Counted from the stretch's first letter, positions 34,304 to 42,452 are shown. The stretch is DNA of 42,654 nt from Ruminococcus sp. (GCA_017395925.1 JAFQNJ010000049.1:1-42654); one strand, 5' to 3'. Numbers and translations are program-made. The notes: generated by a model from the letters alone, not told the origin.

Positions 34304-34315
34304 TCAAATATCAAG

Positions 34316-35152
34316 TTATTTTCTGATAGTATAGGATGTTACGCCGAGGACTGTCTCGCCGTCTATCTGAAGTGCGGTGGGAATGGTGAACTCCACGGTT
34401 ATCTCATTGCCCTCAAGCATCTTCACATTTTTGTGATGTTTGATGTGTTCGCCCTTGAAAAGTTTGGGGAAAACCAGCAGGGTCTTGAGCTTGCCGCTTC
34501 CGTAGAACACACAGCAGTTGAGCTTGTCCGAGAGTCTCTGCTGGGAGGGGGTCACCATCATTCCGCCGCCGTAGTATCTGCCGTTCATTCCTGAAGCAAG
34601 CCACACCTTCCTGAAATTATATACCTCGCCGTCAACGGTAACCTTTGCATCGGGACACTTGTAGCCGTGAATCAGAAGTCTTATGGACAGAAGGGCATAG
34701 TTTACATTCTTCTTGCCCTTTGCAATCATCCTGTCAGCTACCTCGCACACCATACCGTCAATACCGAAGCCGATACCGTTTACGAAACGGCGGGTCTCAC
34801 CATTTACTTCCACTACAGGAAGATTCTTTACATAGTCGTTGATAAGCACCATATTGTTCTTGATTTTATCCTCCACATCACGGAGAAAATCATTGCCTGT
34901 GCCGGATTTATAGAGGTACACGGAGCATGGGAAATCCACCCCGTAGGTATCATTGGCAAATATGTTGAGGGTGCCGTCACCGCCGCAGAGGATAACCTTG
35001 TCGTCTGTGTCCAAGCCCTTTATAAATGACTTAACATCAAAATCAATTAAGTTTAAAAGCTCCGCATTTCCGCCTGTTGATGCCTTTGCTTCATTTGCAA
35101 AAGTCTCGCCCTTGCCGCCTGCGGCAATAGGATTATATAAAATATATGTCAT
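34316..35152 (-). CDS. Diacylglycerol/sphingosine-kinase-family lipid kinase
   Basis: A 278-residue DAGK_cat family protein. ILYNPIAAGGKGE is the N-terminal signature, VILCGGDGTLNIFAND carries the GGDGT ATP motif, and LYKSGTGNDFLRD the following GTGNDF motif. The C-terminal beta domain ends QIDGE, as in DgkB/YegS-type enzymes. These phosphorylate diacylglycerol or related lipids at the membrane surface; the exact lipid is unknown. The ATG at 35152 has AAAGGAG 8 nt upstream; the frame upstream of it contains the promoter. It stands alone with its own promoter and terminator. Confidence 0.88.
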   Translation of the reverse strand: MTYILYNPIAAGGKGETFANEAKASTGGNAELLNLIDFDVKSFIKGLDTDDKVILCGGDGTLNIFANDTYGVDFPCSVYLYKSGTGNDFLRDVEDKIKNNMVLINDYVKNLPVVEVNGETRRFVNGIGFGIDGMVCEVADRMIAKGKKNVNYALLSIRLLIHGYKCPDAKVTVDGEVYNFRKVWLASGMNGRYYGGGMMVTPSQQRLSDKLNCCVFYGSGKLKTLLVFPKLFKGEHIKHHKNVKMLEGNEITVEFTIPTALQIDGETVLGVTSYTIRK

Positions 35153-35174
35153 AACCTCATCTCCTTTGGTGACA

Positions 35175-35203
35175 ATTATATCACATATGTTGATATATGT
35201 CAA
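35175..35203 (-). promoter_or_regulatory. Consensus promoter of the lipid-kinase-like gene
   Basis: Minus strand: TTGACA (35198-35203), 17 bp, TATAAT (35175-35180), a perfect sigma-A promoter. The spacer holds an inverted repeat ACATAT-atcaac-ATATGT that may be an operator. Confidence 0.85.
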
Positions 35204-35223
35204 AACCTGTCGGATGTTATCGC

Positions 35224-35255
35224 AAAAAAAAGCCGCCGCACCGAAAAGCGACAGC
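35224..35255 (-). terminator. Terminator of the MATE gene
   Basis: Minus strand: GCTGTCGC (35255-35248) pairs with GCGGCGGC (35239-35232, two G-U pairs), then a T8 run. Confidence 0.85.
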
Positions 35256-35261
35256 ATAGAT

Positions 35262-36650
35262 TTATTCTTTGTCTGCAACAAGGTTGTTTATCCAGACACC
35301 CTTCTTCACAAGGATGAATCCCACCACGCACTTGATAATCTCAAGGCTCTGCACAGCGAAATAGATTGTAATGGCAGAGGCATCCGTAAACTGTGCCAAC
35401 ACAAAAGCAAGAGGCACACAAACTGCCCACACATAGACGCTGTCAAAGAGGAAGGTTATGAAGGTTTTACCTCCGCATCTCAGGGTGAAATAAGCATTGT
35501 GTACAAAGCCGTGGAAAGGCATCAGCACCGAGCTTATCAGCAGGAATATGGTGGCGATTCTCTTGACGGTATCGGTGGTGTTGTAAACCTGCGGAATATA
35601 TGGCGACAGAAACGCCATAACAGCACCTATGACAGTACACATAACCACAGCAAGGAAAATGAGCTTTCTGTCCTCATCCTTTGCACGCTCCAACTCTCCT
35701 GCACCCAGAAGCTGACCCACGATTATGCTGATGGCACTGCCCATAGCGAAGAATGCGCAGAAGAAAAGGTTTGACACCGTGGAGCTGATATTCTGTGCCG
35801 CAAAGACCTCAAGTCCCCTCTGTGCATAGCACCAGGCAAGTGTTGTTGTTCCCAGTGCCCACAGAATCTCATTGAGCATAAGAGGAAAGCCTTTTTTTGC
35901 AATATCCTTCACAAGTGCAAAGGGAATCCTGACACTTCTGTAAAGCCCCTTTACGTACTTATACTTATTTCTGTTTATATGAGTAACCGCCACAATAACA
36001 GATGCTTCCACAAACCTTGCTATAACGGTTGCATAAGCCGCACCCTCAACGCCCAACGCAGGAAGTCCCAGCTTGCCGAAAATCAGCACATAGTCCAGCA
36101 CCGCATTGGTCACCACCGCCGCAATACCTGCCGACATAGGCAGCACGGTGCTTCCCGTCTCCCTGAGAGTGCCTGCATACGCCTGAGTAATGGCAAACAG
36201 CGGCACCTGCAGCAGCATTATAAGCATATATTGCTTGCCAAATTCAAGTGTTGCCGCAAGATCAAGGTTATCCTCGCCCTGATGCAGGAAGAGGGATATC
36301 AACTCATCGTCAAAGAAACAGAAGGCACCAAGGCACACTGCGGCGATAAATGCCACAATCATAATCTTCGCCCTGAAGGTATCACGGACACCCTTGTGGT
36401 CGCCTTTGCCGAAATACTGTGCCGTGAATATACCTGCACCCGATATTCCGCCGAATACGCAGATATTAAAAACAAAAAGCAACTGATTGACTCCTGCAAC
36501 ACCCGACATCTGCTCGGTGCCCAGCCTGCCCACCATAAAGTTATCCACAAGGCTTACGAAGTTGGTAATAACCTGCTGAATCAGAATGGGCAGAGTTATA
36601 ATCAGAACTTTTTTATAAAACTCTTTACTTCCTATTAATTTTCTGAACAC
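35262..36650 (-). CDS. MATE-family multidrug efflux transporter
   Basis: A 462-residue protein with about 12 hydrophobic helices in two homologous halves, as in NorM/DinF-type MATE exporters. ITLPILIQQVITNFVSLVDN begins the first half with the typical P and D/N pattern; FMVGRLGTEQMSGVAGVNQL follows. The second half opens with KGFPLMLNEILWALGTTTLA. MATE proteins expel cationic drugs or metabolites using H+ or Na+. The start is a GTG at 36650 preceded by AAAGGTGAG. Monocistronic, with an inverted repeat over its promoter that suggests a local regulator. Confidence 0.92.
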   Translation of the reverse strand: MFRKLIGSKEFYKKVLIITLPILIQQVITNFVSLVDNFMVGRLGTEQMSGVAGVNQLLFVFNICVFGGISGAGIFTAQYFGKGDHKGVRDTFRAKIMIVAFIAAVCLGAFCFFDDELISLFLHQGEDNLDLAATLEFGKQYMLIMLLQVPLFAITQAYAGTLRETGSTVLPMSAGIAAVVTNAVLDYVLIFGKLGLPALGVEGAAYATVIARFVEASVIVAVTHINRNKYKYVKGLYRSVRIPFALVKDIAKKGFPLMLNEILWALGTTTLAWCYAQRGLEVFAAQNISSTVSNLFFCAFFAMGSAISIIVGQLLGAGELERAKDEDRKLIFLAVVMCTVIGAVMAFLSPYIPQVYNTTDTVKRIATIFLLISSVLMPFHGFVHNAYFTLRCGGKTFITFLFDSVYVWAVCVPLAFVLAQFTDASAITIYFAVQSLEIIKCVVGFILVKKGVWINNLVADKE

Positions 36651-36680
36651 AAACTCACCTTTTTAATATGTACTCCAACA

Positions 36681-36716
36681 ATTATATAACCGTCGCAAAA
36701 TAATTGCAACGGTTAT
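36681..36716 (-). promoter_or_regulatory. MATE promoter with overlapping inverted repeat
   Basis: Minus strand: TTGCAA (36704-36709), 17 bp, TATAAT (36681-36686). ATAACCGTTGC (36716-36706) pairs with GCGACGGTTAT (36696-36686), one mismatch or G-U, spanning -35 to -10. It could be a repressor site, and the same stem might also end the upstream beta-CASP transcript, although the T tract is poor. Confidence 0.6.
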
Positions 36717-36734
36717 TTAAATACGCTTTATCTT

Positions 36735-38351
36735 TTACTGAATCTTATATTTCTGTGCGAGGTTTTCCACCTCAAGGGCAAATCGCTCAAGCTCCTTGTT
36801 GGAAAATCCTTTGGCAGACTCCACCACACCCTGAAGCTTGCTCATTGCACGACTAAGCTTCGTAAAGGAAATCCTGCTCTTTGAGAAATCCTCGTCGGTG
36901 TACTCCTTCTTCTTCACGCGTACACCTTCGGTCACTACCTCAAATTCTCCGCGGAGCAAGTCGTAGGAGGTACCGCTGAAGGGTGCCATAGCAGAAGTGC
37001 CGAATTTCTCCTTCAGGGTCTCGGCGAATTCTGTAGCCGAGGTATCCTCTCCGTGATTTACAAAAATCTGACGGGGAAGTTTTTCCATCGAAGCCACCCA
37101 GCGAAGAAGACCATCCTTGTCTGCGTGACCGCTGATACCGGCAAGGGACTCTATGCGGGCATTCACCGCAATTTCATCCCCGAAGATTTTAACCTTCTTC
37201 GCACCGTCCTGAATTCTCCTGCCAAGTGTGCCCTCTGCCTGATATCCCACAAACAGCACGGTACACTCTTTCCGCCAGAGGTTATACTTCAGGTGGTGAC
37301 AGATTCTGCCCGCTTCGCACATTCCGCTGGCAGAGATAATCACCTTGGGGGTCATATCCACATTCAGGTTCTTGGACTCATCAATGGTGACATAGGTGTT
37401 AAGCCCCTCAAAGACAAGAGGGTTCTCTCCCCTTTGCATCACCGCTTTTATCTCATCGTCAAAGCAGTCGGTACTGCATTGCATATAAATACTTGTTGCC
37501 TCATTGGCAAGGGGCGAGTCCACATACACGGGGAAATCCGGATGCCCCTTCACAAGTCCTCTGGACTTAATCTCTCTGATAAAATACAGCAGTTCCTGAG
37601 TTCTGCCCACCGCAAATGAAGGAATAATCAGGTTGCCTCTTCTGTCAAGAGTTGACTGTATATAAGAAGCCAGAAGCTCCAGAGTATTCTCCCTTACAGC
37701 CTCGTGAATGCGGTTGCCGTAGGTGGACTCAATAACCAGATAATCTGCACCGTCTACGGGCAGAGGGTCGTTGATAATGGGCTGATTCACATTGCCCACG
37801 TCTCCGCTGAAGACTATTTTTCTGTGCTCCTCACCCTCTGTAAGCCACAGCTCCACCGCAGAGCTTCCCAGAAGGTGTCCGATATCGGAAAACCGCACCA
37901 CAATATTTTCGCTTATGGGAGTAGCCTCTCTGTATCTCACAGCACGGAAATGCTTCATTACATTCTCCGCATCTTCAAGGCTGAAAAGAGGCTCCACTGC
38001 ACTTTTTCCTGCACGTCTTGCCTTGCGGGTTTTAAAGTTCGCCTCTGACTCCTGAATATGAGCACAGTCGCGGAGCATTATACTGCAGAGGCTCACCGTC
38101 TCCGAAGTTGCCAGCACCTGACCGCGAAATCCGTTTTTGTAAAGAAGCGGAATGTAACCCGAGTGGTCCACATGGGCGTGAGTGAGGAAAAGCCACTCTA
38201 TATCCCCGGGATTCACAGGAAGGGGCACATTTTCAAAGACATCCGCACCCTGAGGCATTCCGCAGTCCACAAGGGCGTATTTTCCGCCCACCTCAAGGAG
38301 AGTACAGCTTCCCGTCACCTCGTGGCAAGCACCGATAAATGTAACTTTCAT
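36735..38351 (-). CDS. Metallo-beta-lactamase / beta-CASP / RMMBL protein, probable RNase
   Basis: A 538-residue protein of the CPSF73-like branch. MBL motifs: HEVTGSC near the N-terminus, FLTHAHVDHSGYIPLL (HxHxDH), DIGHLLGSSAVEL and FSGDVGN. The beta-CASP insert begins about residue 205 (ESTYGNR, PSFAVGRTQELL, SASGMCEAGRICHH), then the third metal histidines appear in GISGHADKDGLL and FVNHGE. Many bacterial relatives cleave RNA; activity here is inferred. AAAAGGATG precedes the ATG. It lies 30 nt after the LOG-family gene, in one transcript. Confidence 0.88.
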   Translation of the reverse strand: MKVTFIGACHEVTGSCTLLEVGGKYALVDCGMPQGADVFENVPLPVNPGDIEWLFLTHAHVDHSGYIPLLYKNGFRGQVLATSETVSLCSIMLRDCAHIQESEANFKTRKARRAGKSAVEPLFSLEDAENVMKHFRAVRYREATPISENIVVRFSDIGHLLGSSAVELWLTEGEEHRKIVFSGDVGNVNQPIINDPLPVDGADYLVIESTYGNRIHEAVRENTLELLASYIQSTLDRRGNLIIPSFAVGRTQELLYFIREIKSRGLVKGHPDFPVYVDSPLANEATSIYMQCSTDCFDDEIKAVMQRGENPLVFEGLNTYVTIDESKNLNVDMTPKVIISASGMCEAGRICHHLKYNLWRKECTVLFVGYQAEGTLGRRIQDGAKKVKIFGDEIAVNARIESLAGISGHADKDGLLRWVASMEKLPRQIFVNHGEDTSATEFAETLKEKFGTSAMAPFSGTSYDLLRGEFEVVTEGVRVKKKEYTDEDFSKSRISFTKLSRAMSKLQGVVESAKGFSNKELERFALEVENLAQKYKIQ

Positions 38352-38381
38352 CTTTCATCATCCTTTTATATCAGGATATAA

Positions 38382-38963
38382 TCAGCCGTCCTTCAAGTCT
38401 TTAACCAGAAGATTCTCGGGCTGGGGAGTTTCCAGAAACTCAAAGAGCTCATCAATATTATCCGTAGTCTTGTAGAGTGCATCAACAGCAGAGCGGACAA
38501 AACCCTTCTCCACTGCCGCCTGCATCATAGCATTCAGCTCGTTGTAGTAGCCGTTGATGTTGTAGAGAGCTATGGGCTTGTTGTGGCGGCAAAGCTGACG
38601 GAGTGTCATAATCTCGAAGAACTCCTCAAAGGTACCTATTCCGCCGGGAACAATGATGAAGGCATCGCTTCTGTCCTCCATAATCTGCTTACGCTCACGC
38701 ATTGTGGCGGTCTCCACAACCTCATCGCAGTATTCAAAAACCGCCTCGATATTTTCATTCTCAAAGAAACTGGGGATAACTCCCACAATGTATCCGCCCT
38801 GAGACTGAACGCCTCTTGCAGCGGCACCCATAAGTCCGTTTCCGCCGCCGCCAAACACCAGTGAATGGCCGCGCTTCACCATCTCTTCGCCAAGGGCTTC
38901 TACCCTGCGGATATATTCCTCGTCAATCTTCGGCGATGCCGCGCCGAATACGCATATTTTCAT
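38382..38963 (-). CDS. LOG-family (YvdD-like) nucleotide phosphoribohydrolase
   Basis: A 193-residue Rossmann-fold protein (TIGR00730). VFGGGGNGLMGAAARG and FIIVPGGIGTFEEFFE hold the family motif PGGxGTxxE, with the catalytic Arg/Glu in TMRERKQIM upstream. LOG proteins release free bases from nucleoside 5'-monophosphates and make cytokinin in plants; in bacteria the substrate may be AMP or a related nucleotide. AGGGAGG precedes the ATG. First gene of a two-gene unit with the beta-CASP protein. Confidence 0.9.
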   Translation of the reverse strand: MKICVFGAASPKIDEEYIRRVEALGEEMVKRGHSLVFGGGGNGLMGAAARGVQSQGGYIVGVIPSFFENENIEAVFEYCDEVVETATMRERKQIMEDRSDAFIIVPGGIGTFEEFFEIMTLRQLCRHNKPIALYNINGYYNELNAMMQAAVEKGFVRSAVDALYKTTDNIDELFEFLETPQPENLLVKDLKDG

Positions 38964-39016
38964 AAAACAAAACCTCCCTTGATAAGTAATACAATATAAT
39001 GCATCGTAATAATGTT

Positions 39017-39025
39017 ATTATACCA
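39017..39025 (-). promoter_or_regulatory. Extended -10 promoter of the LOG/beta-CASP unit
   Basis: Minus strand: TGGTATAAT with no clear -35 at 16-18 bp. About 50 nt separate it from the ATG at 38963. Confidence 0.55.
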
Positions 39026-39060
39026 CAAAAGTATAAGTTATAGCATAAAATTAATTTAAA

Positions 39061-39102
39061 ATAATCAAAAGAACAGGGCACAAAATCAAGTCTGCGCCCT
39101 GT
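39061..39102 (-). terminator. Terminator of the threonine-aldolase-like gene
   Basis: ACAGGGC (39073-39079) pairs with GCCCTGT (39096-39102); a T-rich stretch follows on the minus strand. Confidence 0.75.
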
Positions 39103-39112
39103 CACTCTGCAA

Positions 39113-40150
39113 TCAGAGAAGACTTATGAGTTTCTCTACATTTTCTCTCTTGGTAGCCCAGCTTGTGACAAAGCGTACAACCGTCTCCCCTGTGGGGAGC
39201 TTCTCCCAGTTTTCAAACACAACGTCCTCGGCAAGTTTATCACGCACATCATTGGGAAGCACCACGAACTGCTGATTTGTGGGTGAATCCGCGTGGAGCT
39301 TTATTCCCTTCTCCACCATTCCTTTTTTCAGGAGATTTGCCATCTCAATGGCGTGTCTGCCCAGCTTAAAGTACAGGTCATCGGTGAAAAGAGTATCAAA
39401 CTGAAGTCCCAGCACCCAGCCCTTCGCCATAAGTGCACCGCGCTGTTTAATTCGGGGCACAAACTCCTCGGGCATATTGTCCTTGGTGAAGACCACCGCC
39501 TCGCCGCAGAGTGCACCCACCTTTGTGCCGCCTATGTAGAACACATCACAGATTCGGGCAATATCGGGAAGTGTCAGGTCACTCTCGTCGCTCATCAGAG
39601 CATAGGAGAGTCTGGCACCGTCAAGGTAAAGAGGAATATTATACTCACGGCAAACCACAGAAATCGCCTCAAGTTCGCACTTTCTGTAGAGAGTGCCAAG
39701 CTCTGTGGGCTGAGATACATATACCATTCCGGGATAAACCATGTGCTCATAGCTGTCGTCATTCCAGAAGGTCTCAAGGAGAGTTTTAAGCTCCCCTGCA
39801 TCAATTTTTCCGTCGTGAGAAGGAAGTGTCAGCACCTTGTGACCCGAGTACTCAATGGCACCTGCCTCGTGAGCACTGACGTGACCTGTCACAGCGGCAA
39901 CCACACCCTGATACGACTTAAGCACCGTGCTTATTACAAGCTGATTGGTCTGTGTGCCGCCTGAGATAAACTTGACACGCGCATTCCCGCACTCACAAGC
40001 CTTGCGGATTTTCTCCTCGGCAGATGCACAATAAATATCCGTACCGTATCCCGACAGAGGCTCATACATAGTCTCTGTAAATCTTTTAAGTATATCGGGG
40101 CAAGCACCCTCCTGATAGTCACTCTTGAACCATATCTTGTTGTCACTCAT
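39113..40150 (-). CDS. ltaE: Low-specificity threonine aldolase / beta-eliminating lyase family enzyme
   Basis: A 345-residue PLP enzyme of the aromatic-amino-acid beta-eliminating lyase/threonine aldolase family. FKSDYQEGACPDILKR is the N-terminus, FISGGTQTNQLVISTVL the PLP-phosphate stretch, VTGHVSAHEAGAIEYSG the ring-stacking His region, YLDGARLSYAL the PLP Asp, and YIGGTKVGALCGEAVVF carries the Schiff-base Lys. Likely reaction: threonine to glycine and acetaldehyde, possibly with other beta-hydroxy amino acids. GAGGTG precedes the ATG. It has its own promoter and terminator. Confidence 0.88.
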   Translation of the reverse strand: MSDNKIWFKSDYQEGACPDILKRFTETMYEPLSGYGTDIYCASAEEKIRKACECGNARVKFISGGTQTNQLVISTVLKSYQGVVAAVTGHVSAHEAGAIEYSGHKVLTLPSHDGKIDAGELKTLLETFWNDDSYEHMVYPGMVYVSQPTELGTLYRKCELEAISVVCREYNIPLYLDGARLSYALMSDESDLTLPDIARICDVFYIGGTKVGALCGEAVVFTKDNMPEEFVPRIKQRGALMAKGWVLGLQFDTLFTDDLYFKLGRHAIEMANLLKKGMVEKGIKLHADSPTNQQFVVLPNDVRDKLAEDVVFENWEKLPTGETVVRFVTSWATKRENVEKLISLL

Positions 40151-40182
40151 ATAAACACCTCAAAAATTAACTCTATAATTTA

Positions 40183-40211
40183 ATTATACCTGACGCATAG
40201 TATTTAATCAA
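40183..40211 (-). promoter_or_regulatory. Promoter of the threonine-aldolase-like gene
   Basis: Minus strand: TTGATT (40206-40211), 17 bp, TATAAT (40183-40188). Confidence 0.75.
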
Positions 40212-40243
40212 TAACCACTGCTCAAAATTAACACAGACTTAAC

Positions 40244-40270
40244 AAAAAAACGGACCGCCGAAGCAGTCCG
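40244..40270 (-). terminator. Terminator of the DUF3267 gene
   Basis: Minus strand: CGGACTGC-TTCG-GCGGTCCG, an 8-bp stem closed by a UUCG tetraloop, then a T7 run, 7 nt after the stop. Confidence 0.93.
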
Positions 40271-40276
40271 CCGGAA

Positions 40277-40879
40277 TTATTTATCAGTCTTTTTTGCTTT
40301 TTCAGTCAGTGAATACACATGCATGGCAACGCCCTCATCGCGGATGAGCACATCCTTAGGTAGAGACATAAATCTCACCGTTACCACAAAGTCCCCTGCC
40401 GCACCCGAGAGGTTCACAAGTTGAATGAGGTACACCACCCAGAACCAGCTCTGAGGCAGGAAAATGGAGAGAGCAAGGAGCACAAGACCCCACAGCACAA
40501 CGGGAGCCAGAGCAATGAATATGTAACTGCCCTTGGAGTAATAATCAGCACTTCCCGCATAGGCATACACGCCCTTGAAGCCGTAACTCACCTTCTTTGT
40601 GCCGCAGATTTTCATCGCAACACCGTGGACAAGTTCGTGCAGAAACAGGTACGCAATGGCAGATACCGACATAGTACCCAGCTTCAGAAGCACCATCCAC
40701 AAAGAGCCGCTGAAATCAAAGGTCTTTGTGATGGGAATAATAAAGAGCATAGGCACCACCATGAGAAGAACAATTCCCAAAGAGAGACCATTTACAAGAA
40801 GGAAGAGCTTCTTATCCTTCTGCAAATCAAAGAAGATATTCTCCTTGTAGCCTTTCGGAAGCTTTTGCAAAGCCTTCAT
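40277..40879 (-). CDS. DUF3267 membrane protein, putative zinc metalloprotease
   Basis: A 200-residue protein with about four hydrophobic segments. The second helical region ends in the zincin motif HELVHG (residues 81-86), and a likely third metal ligand, Asp163, lies in NLSGAAGDF near the C-terminus. This is the layout of the DUF3267 (M50-like) family, which resembles intramembrane site-2 proteases but has no proven substrate. AGGTGAT precedes the ATG. It is flanked by its own promoter and a strong terminator. Confidence 0.82.
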   Translation of the reverse strand: MKALQKLPKGYKENIFFDLQKDKKLFLLVNGLSLGIVLLMVVPMLFIIPITKTFDFSGSLWMVLLKLGTMSVSAIAYLFLHELVHGVAMKICGTKKVSYGFKGVYAYAGSADYYSKGSYIFIALAPVVLWGLVLLALSIFLPQSWFWVVYLIQLVNLSGAAGDFVVTVRFMSLPKDVLIRDEGVAMHVYSLTEKAKKTDK

Positions 40880-40929
40880 AATATCACCTCAGAAGTCAAA
40901 ATAAATTCACACGATAGACATTGTAAATC

Positions 40930-40957
40930 ATTATAGCACATCAGAAAAATAAAGCAA
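40930..40957 (-). promoter_or_regulatory. Promoter of the DUF3267 gene
   Basis: Minus strand: TTGCTT (40952-40957), 16 bp, TATAAT (40930-40935), with TGC before the -10 (extended -10). Confidence 0.7.
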
Positions 40958-40963
40958 GCACAC

Positions 40964-40989
40964 AAAAAAGACACGCCGTCGGGCGTGTC
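40964..40989 (-). terminator. Terminator of the alpha/beta hydrolase gene
   Basis: Minus strand: GACACGCC pairs with GGCGTGTC around a 4-nt loop, followed by T6, directly after the stop codon at 40991. Confidence 0.9.
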
Positions 40990-40990
40990 C

Positions 40991-41734
40991 TTACAAATCC
41001 ACATTAAGCATCTTGTTAAATTCAGATAATAAATAATCAAAATCGCCTTTATCATAATAGTAATGTCCGGATTTTTCAAGTTCGTTTATTAAAACATTCG
41101 GTTTGTTTTCAAAATACTTTTTACTGCTTCTTGCAACCATTTCATCTTTTCCCGATAGATATACCATACAAGGTGTACTCAGTAAACTCACAACTCGTCG
41201 AGTCTTCCGGATTTTCGCAAACAGCTCTAAATACCTTGGAATCCAGCCAATATAATGAAAAGGATTTTTGTCACCTTCTATACCGTAACACCTTTTCGCC
41301 GCTAATGCTTCATAATCATCCGTGCGAATTCTGTCAAAAAACACCTTTAATGAATTGACTGTCATTTTGGGTTTTAACGATAAGCGCAAAGGAACTGCAA
41401 GAAGGAACAACCTGCAAACTTTTTTATTTTCAACAGCTTGATCTATCGCCAGAAGTGTTCCTAACGAATGGGCTAAAATATATATTTTCTCGTGAGTAAA
41501 AGATAGCTCTTGAACCACAGAAGCAACCTGTGATTCCCATTTTTTCATTGACGTTTTTGAAAAATCCTTAACTCCTTTTCCATGACCATCTAAAAGCAGA
41601 TTATATACTGAAATTGATTCGGGAACCAAAGAAACAAATTCACTAAAATGATTTGGTGTGCCAACAATTCCGTGAATAAACAAAACAGCGATTTTTGAAC
41701 CATCACTTATTCTTACATATTCCTTATGCTCCAC
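40991..41734 (-). CDS. Alpha/beta hydrolase, carboxylesterase or monoacylglycerol-lipase type
   Basis: A 247-residue serine hydrolase. VLFIHGIVGTPNHFSEF holds the oxyanion-hole HG, LLDGHGKG follows, ILAHSLGTLLA carries the nucleophile Ser90 in an A-x-S-x-G elbow, LSGKDEMV the acid, and KSGHYYYDKG the His. Length and order match the Est30/YvaK group. The substrate is unknown. The start is a GTG at 41734 with AGAGGCGGTGAT upstream; the neighbouring lipoprotein uses nearly the same signal (AAGGCGGTGATTTT before GTG). It is noticeably AT-richer than the pyr and his genes, which suggests an accessory gene. Confidence 0.82.
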   Translation of the reverse strand: MEHKEYVRISDGSKIAVLFIHGIVGTPNHFSEFVSLVPESISVYNLLLDGHGKGVKDFSKTSMKKWESQVASVVQELSFTHEKIYILAHSLGTLLAIDQAVENKKVCRLFLLAVPLRLSLKPKMTVNSLKVFFDRIRTDDYEALAAKRCYGIEGDKNPFHYIGWIPRYLELFAKIRKTRRVVSLLSTPCMVYLSGKDEMVARSSKKYFENKPNVLINELEKSGHYYYDKGDFDYLLSEFNKMLNVDL

Positions 41735-41755
41735 ATCATCACCGCCTCTTTGTGC

Positions 41756-41784
41756 AGTATAACACAAAAACGAGGGAGCCGCAA
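41756..41784 (-). promoter_or_regulatory. Promoter of the hydrolase gene
   Basis: Minus strand: TTGCGG (41779-41784), 17 bp, TATACT (41756-41761), with TGT before the -10. Confidence 0.6.
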
Positions 41785-41935
41785 GATATAATGATGTATC
41801 GCCTTTGGCAATATGATGATTCGGCTACGCCGAAAATGATGCGATGTTTGCCAAAAACATCAGGCGAAGCCCACATCATTCACGAAGTGAACATCATTAG
41901 CAAAGCGACATCATTTGCCGAAGTCAAACATCATT
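41785..41935. repeat. Multi-hairpin array 1
   Basis: A run of small palindromes joined by ATGAT-type linkers: TTCGGC-tac-GCCGAA (41820-41834), GATGTTT-gccaa-AAACATC (41843-41861), TTCAC-gaa-GTGAA (41879-41891), and imperfect ones near 41796-41814, 41897-41908 and 41912-41926. Linkers read (A)ATGAT(G) on the left and ACATCAT on the right, so the orientation switches near 41865. It fills the gap between the lipoprotein stop and the hydrolase promoter. Confidence 0.7.
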
Positions 41936-41950
41936 GAAAAAAACTGATTT

Positions 41951-42403
41951 TTATATATTGTTGTGAAAATAGTAAAGCGTCATACTTTCAACATCAAAAA
42001 GGTAAACCTTATAGCTCCCTAATTCCGGATAATCGGGGTCATCATAAATATACAGATAATCCTCTTCTGAAATTACAGAAGAATCAAAATCATATCCTAA
42101 AACAACCTCATTATCAGGTTCTGACTCTTTTATAGTTTGAACCCATCCTTCAAAATCTTCAATATGGTTATTAAGCTCGTCCATACTATCAGACGAAATT
42201 ATATTAAAATACTGATTTCCGCTAAAATCCAAATTTTCGTAAGTATATTTCGCATAATCGGTGTAATCCTGAAATCCGCCACTTGTAAAAAATTCCTTTG
42301 ATTTATATTTTCCAAGAGATGCAAGAACTTCGTCTTTAGGAGCAGAACATGCACTTAACAATAGAATTGATAACACCAAAACAAAAGCAAATGCTTTTTT
42401 CAC
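41951..42403 (-). CDS. Small lipoprotein of unknown function
   Basis: A 150-residue predicted lipoprotein. MKKAFAFVLVLSILLLSAC is the signal peptide with lipobox LSAC and lipidated Cys19. The mature part is acidic and Tyr/Asp-rich (DYTDYAKYTYENLD, YLYIYDDPDYPELG) with no motif I recognise. The start is a GTG at 42403 preceded by AAGGCGGTGA. It is AT-rich, lies between two hairpin arrays and is not obviously in an operon with the hydrolase, from which it is separated by array 1. Confidence 0.72.
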   Translation of the reverse strand: MKKAFAFVLVLSILLLSACSAPKDEVLASLGKYKSKEFFTSGGFQDYTDYAKYTYENLDFSGNQYFNIISSDSMDELNNHIEDFEGWVQTIKESEPDNEVVLGYDFDSSVISEEDYLYIYDDPDYPELGSYKVYLFDVESMTLYYFHNNI

Positions 42404-42423
42404 AAAATCACCGCCTTGAAAGT

Positions 42424-42452
42424 ATTATAGCATAAAAGCGGCAATAAATCAA
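42424..42452 (-). promoter_or_regulatory. Promoter of the small lipoprotein gene
   Basis: Minus strand: TTGATT (42447-42452), 17 bp, TATAAT (42424-42429), with TGC before the -10. The -35 overlaps the edge of hairpin array 2. Confidence 0.75.
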
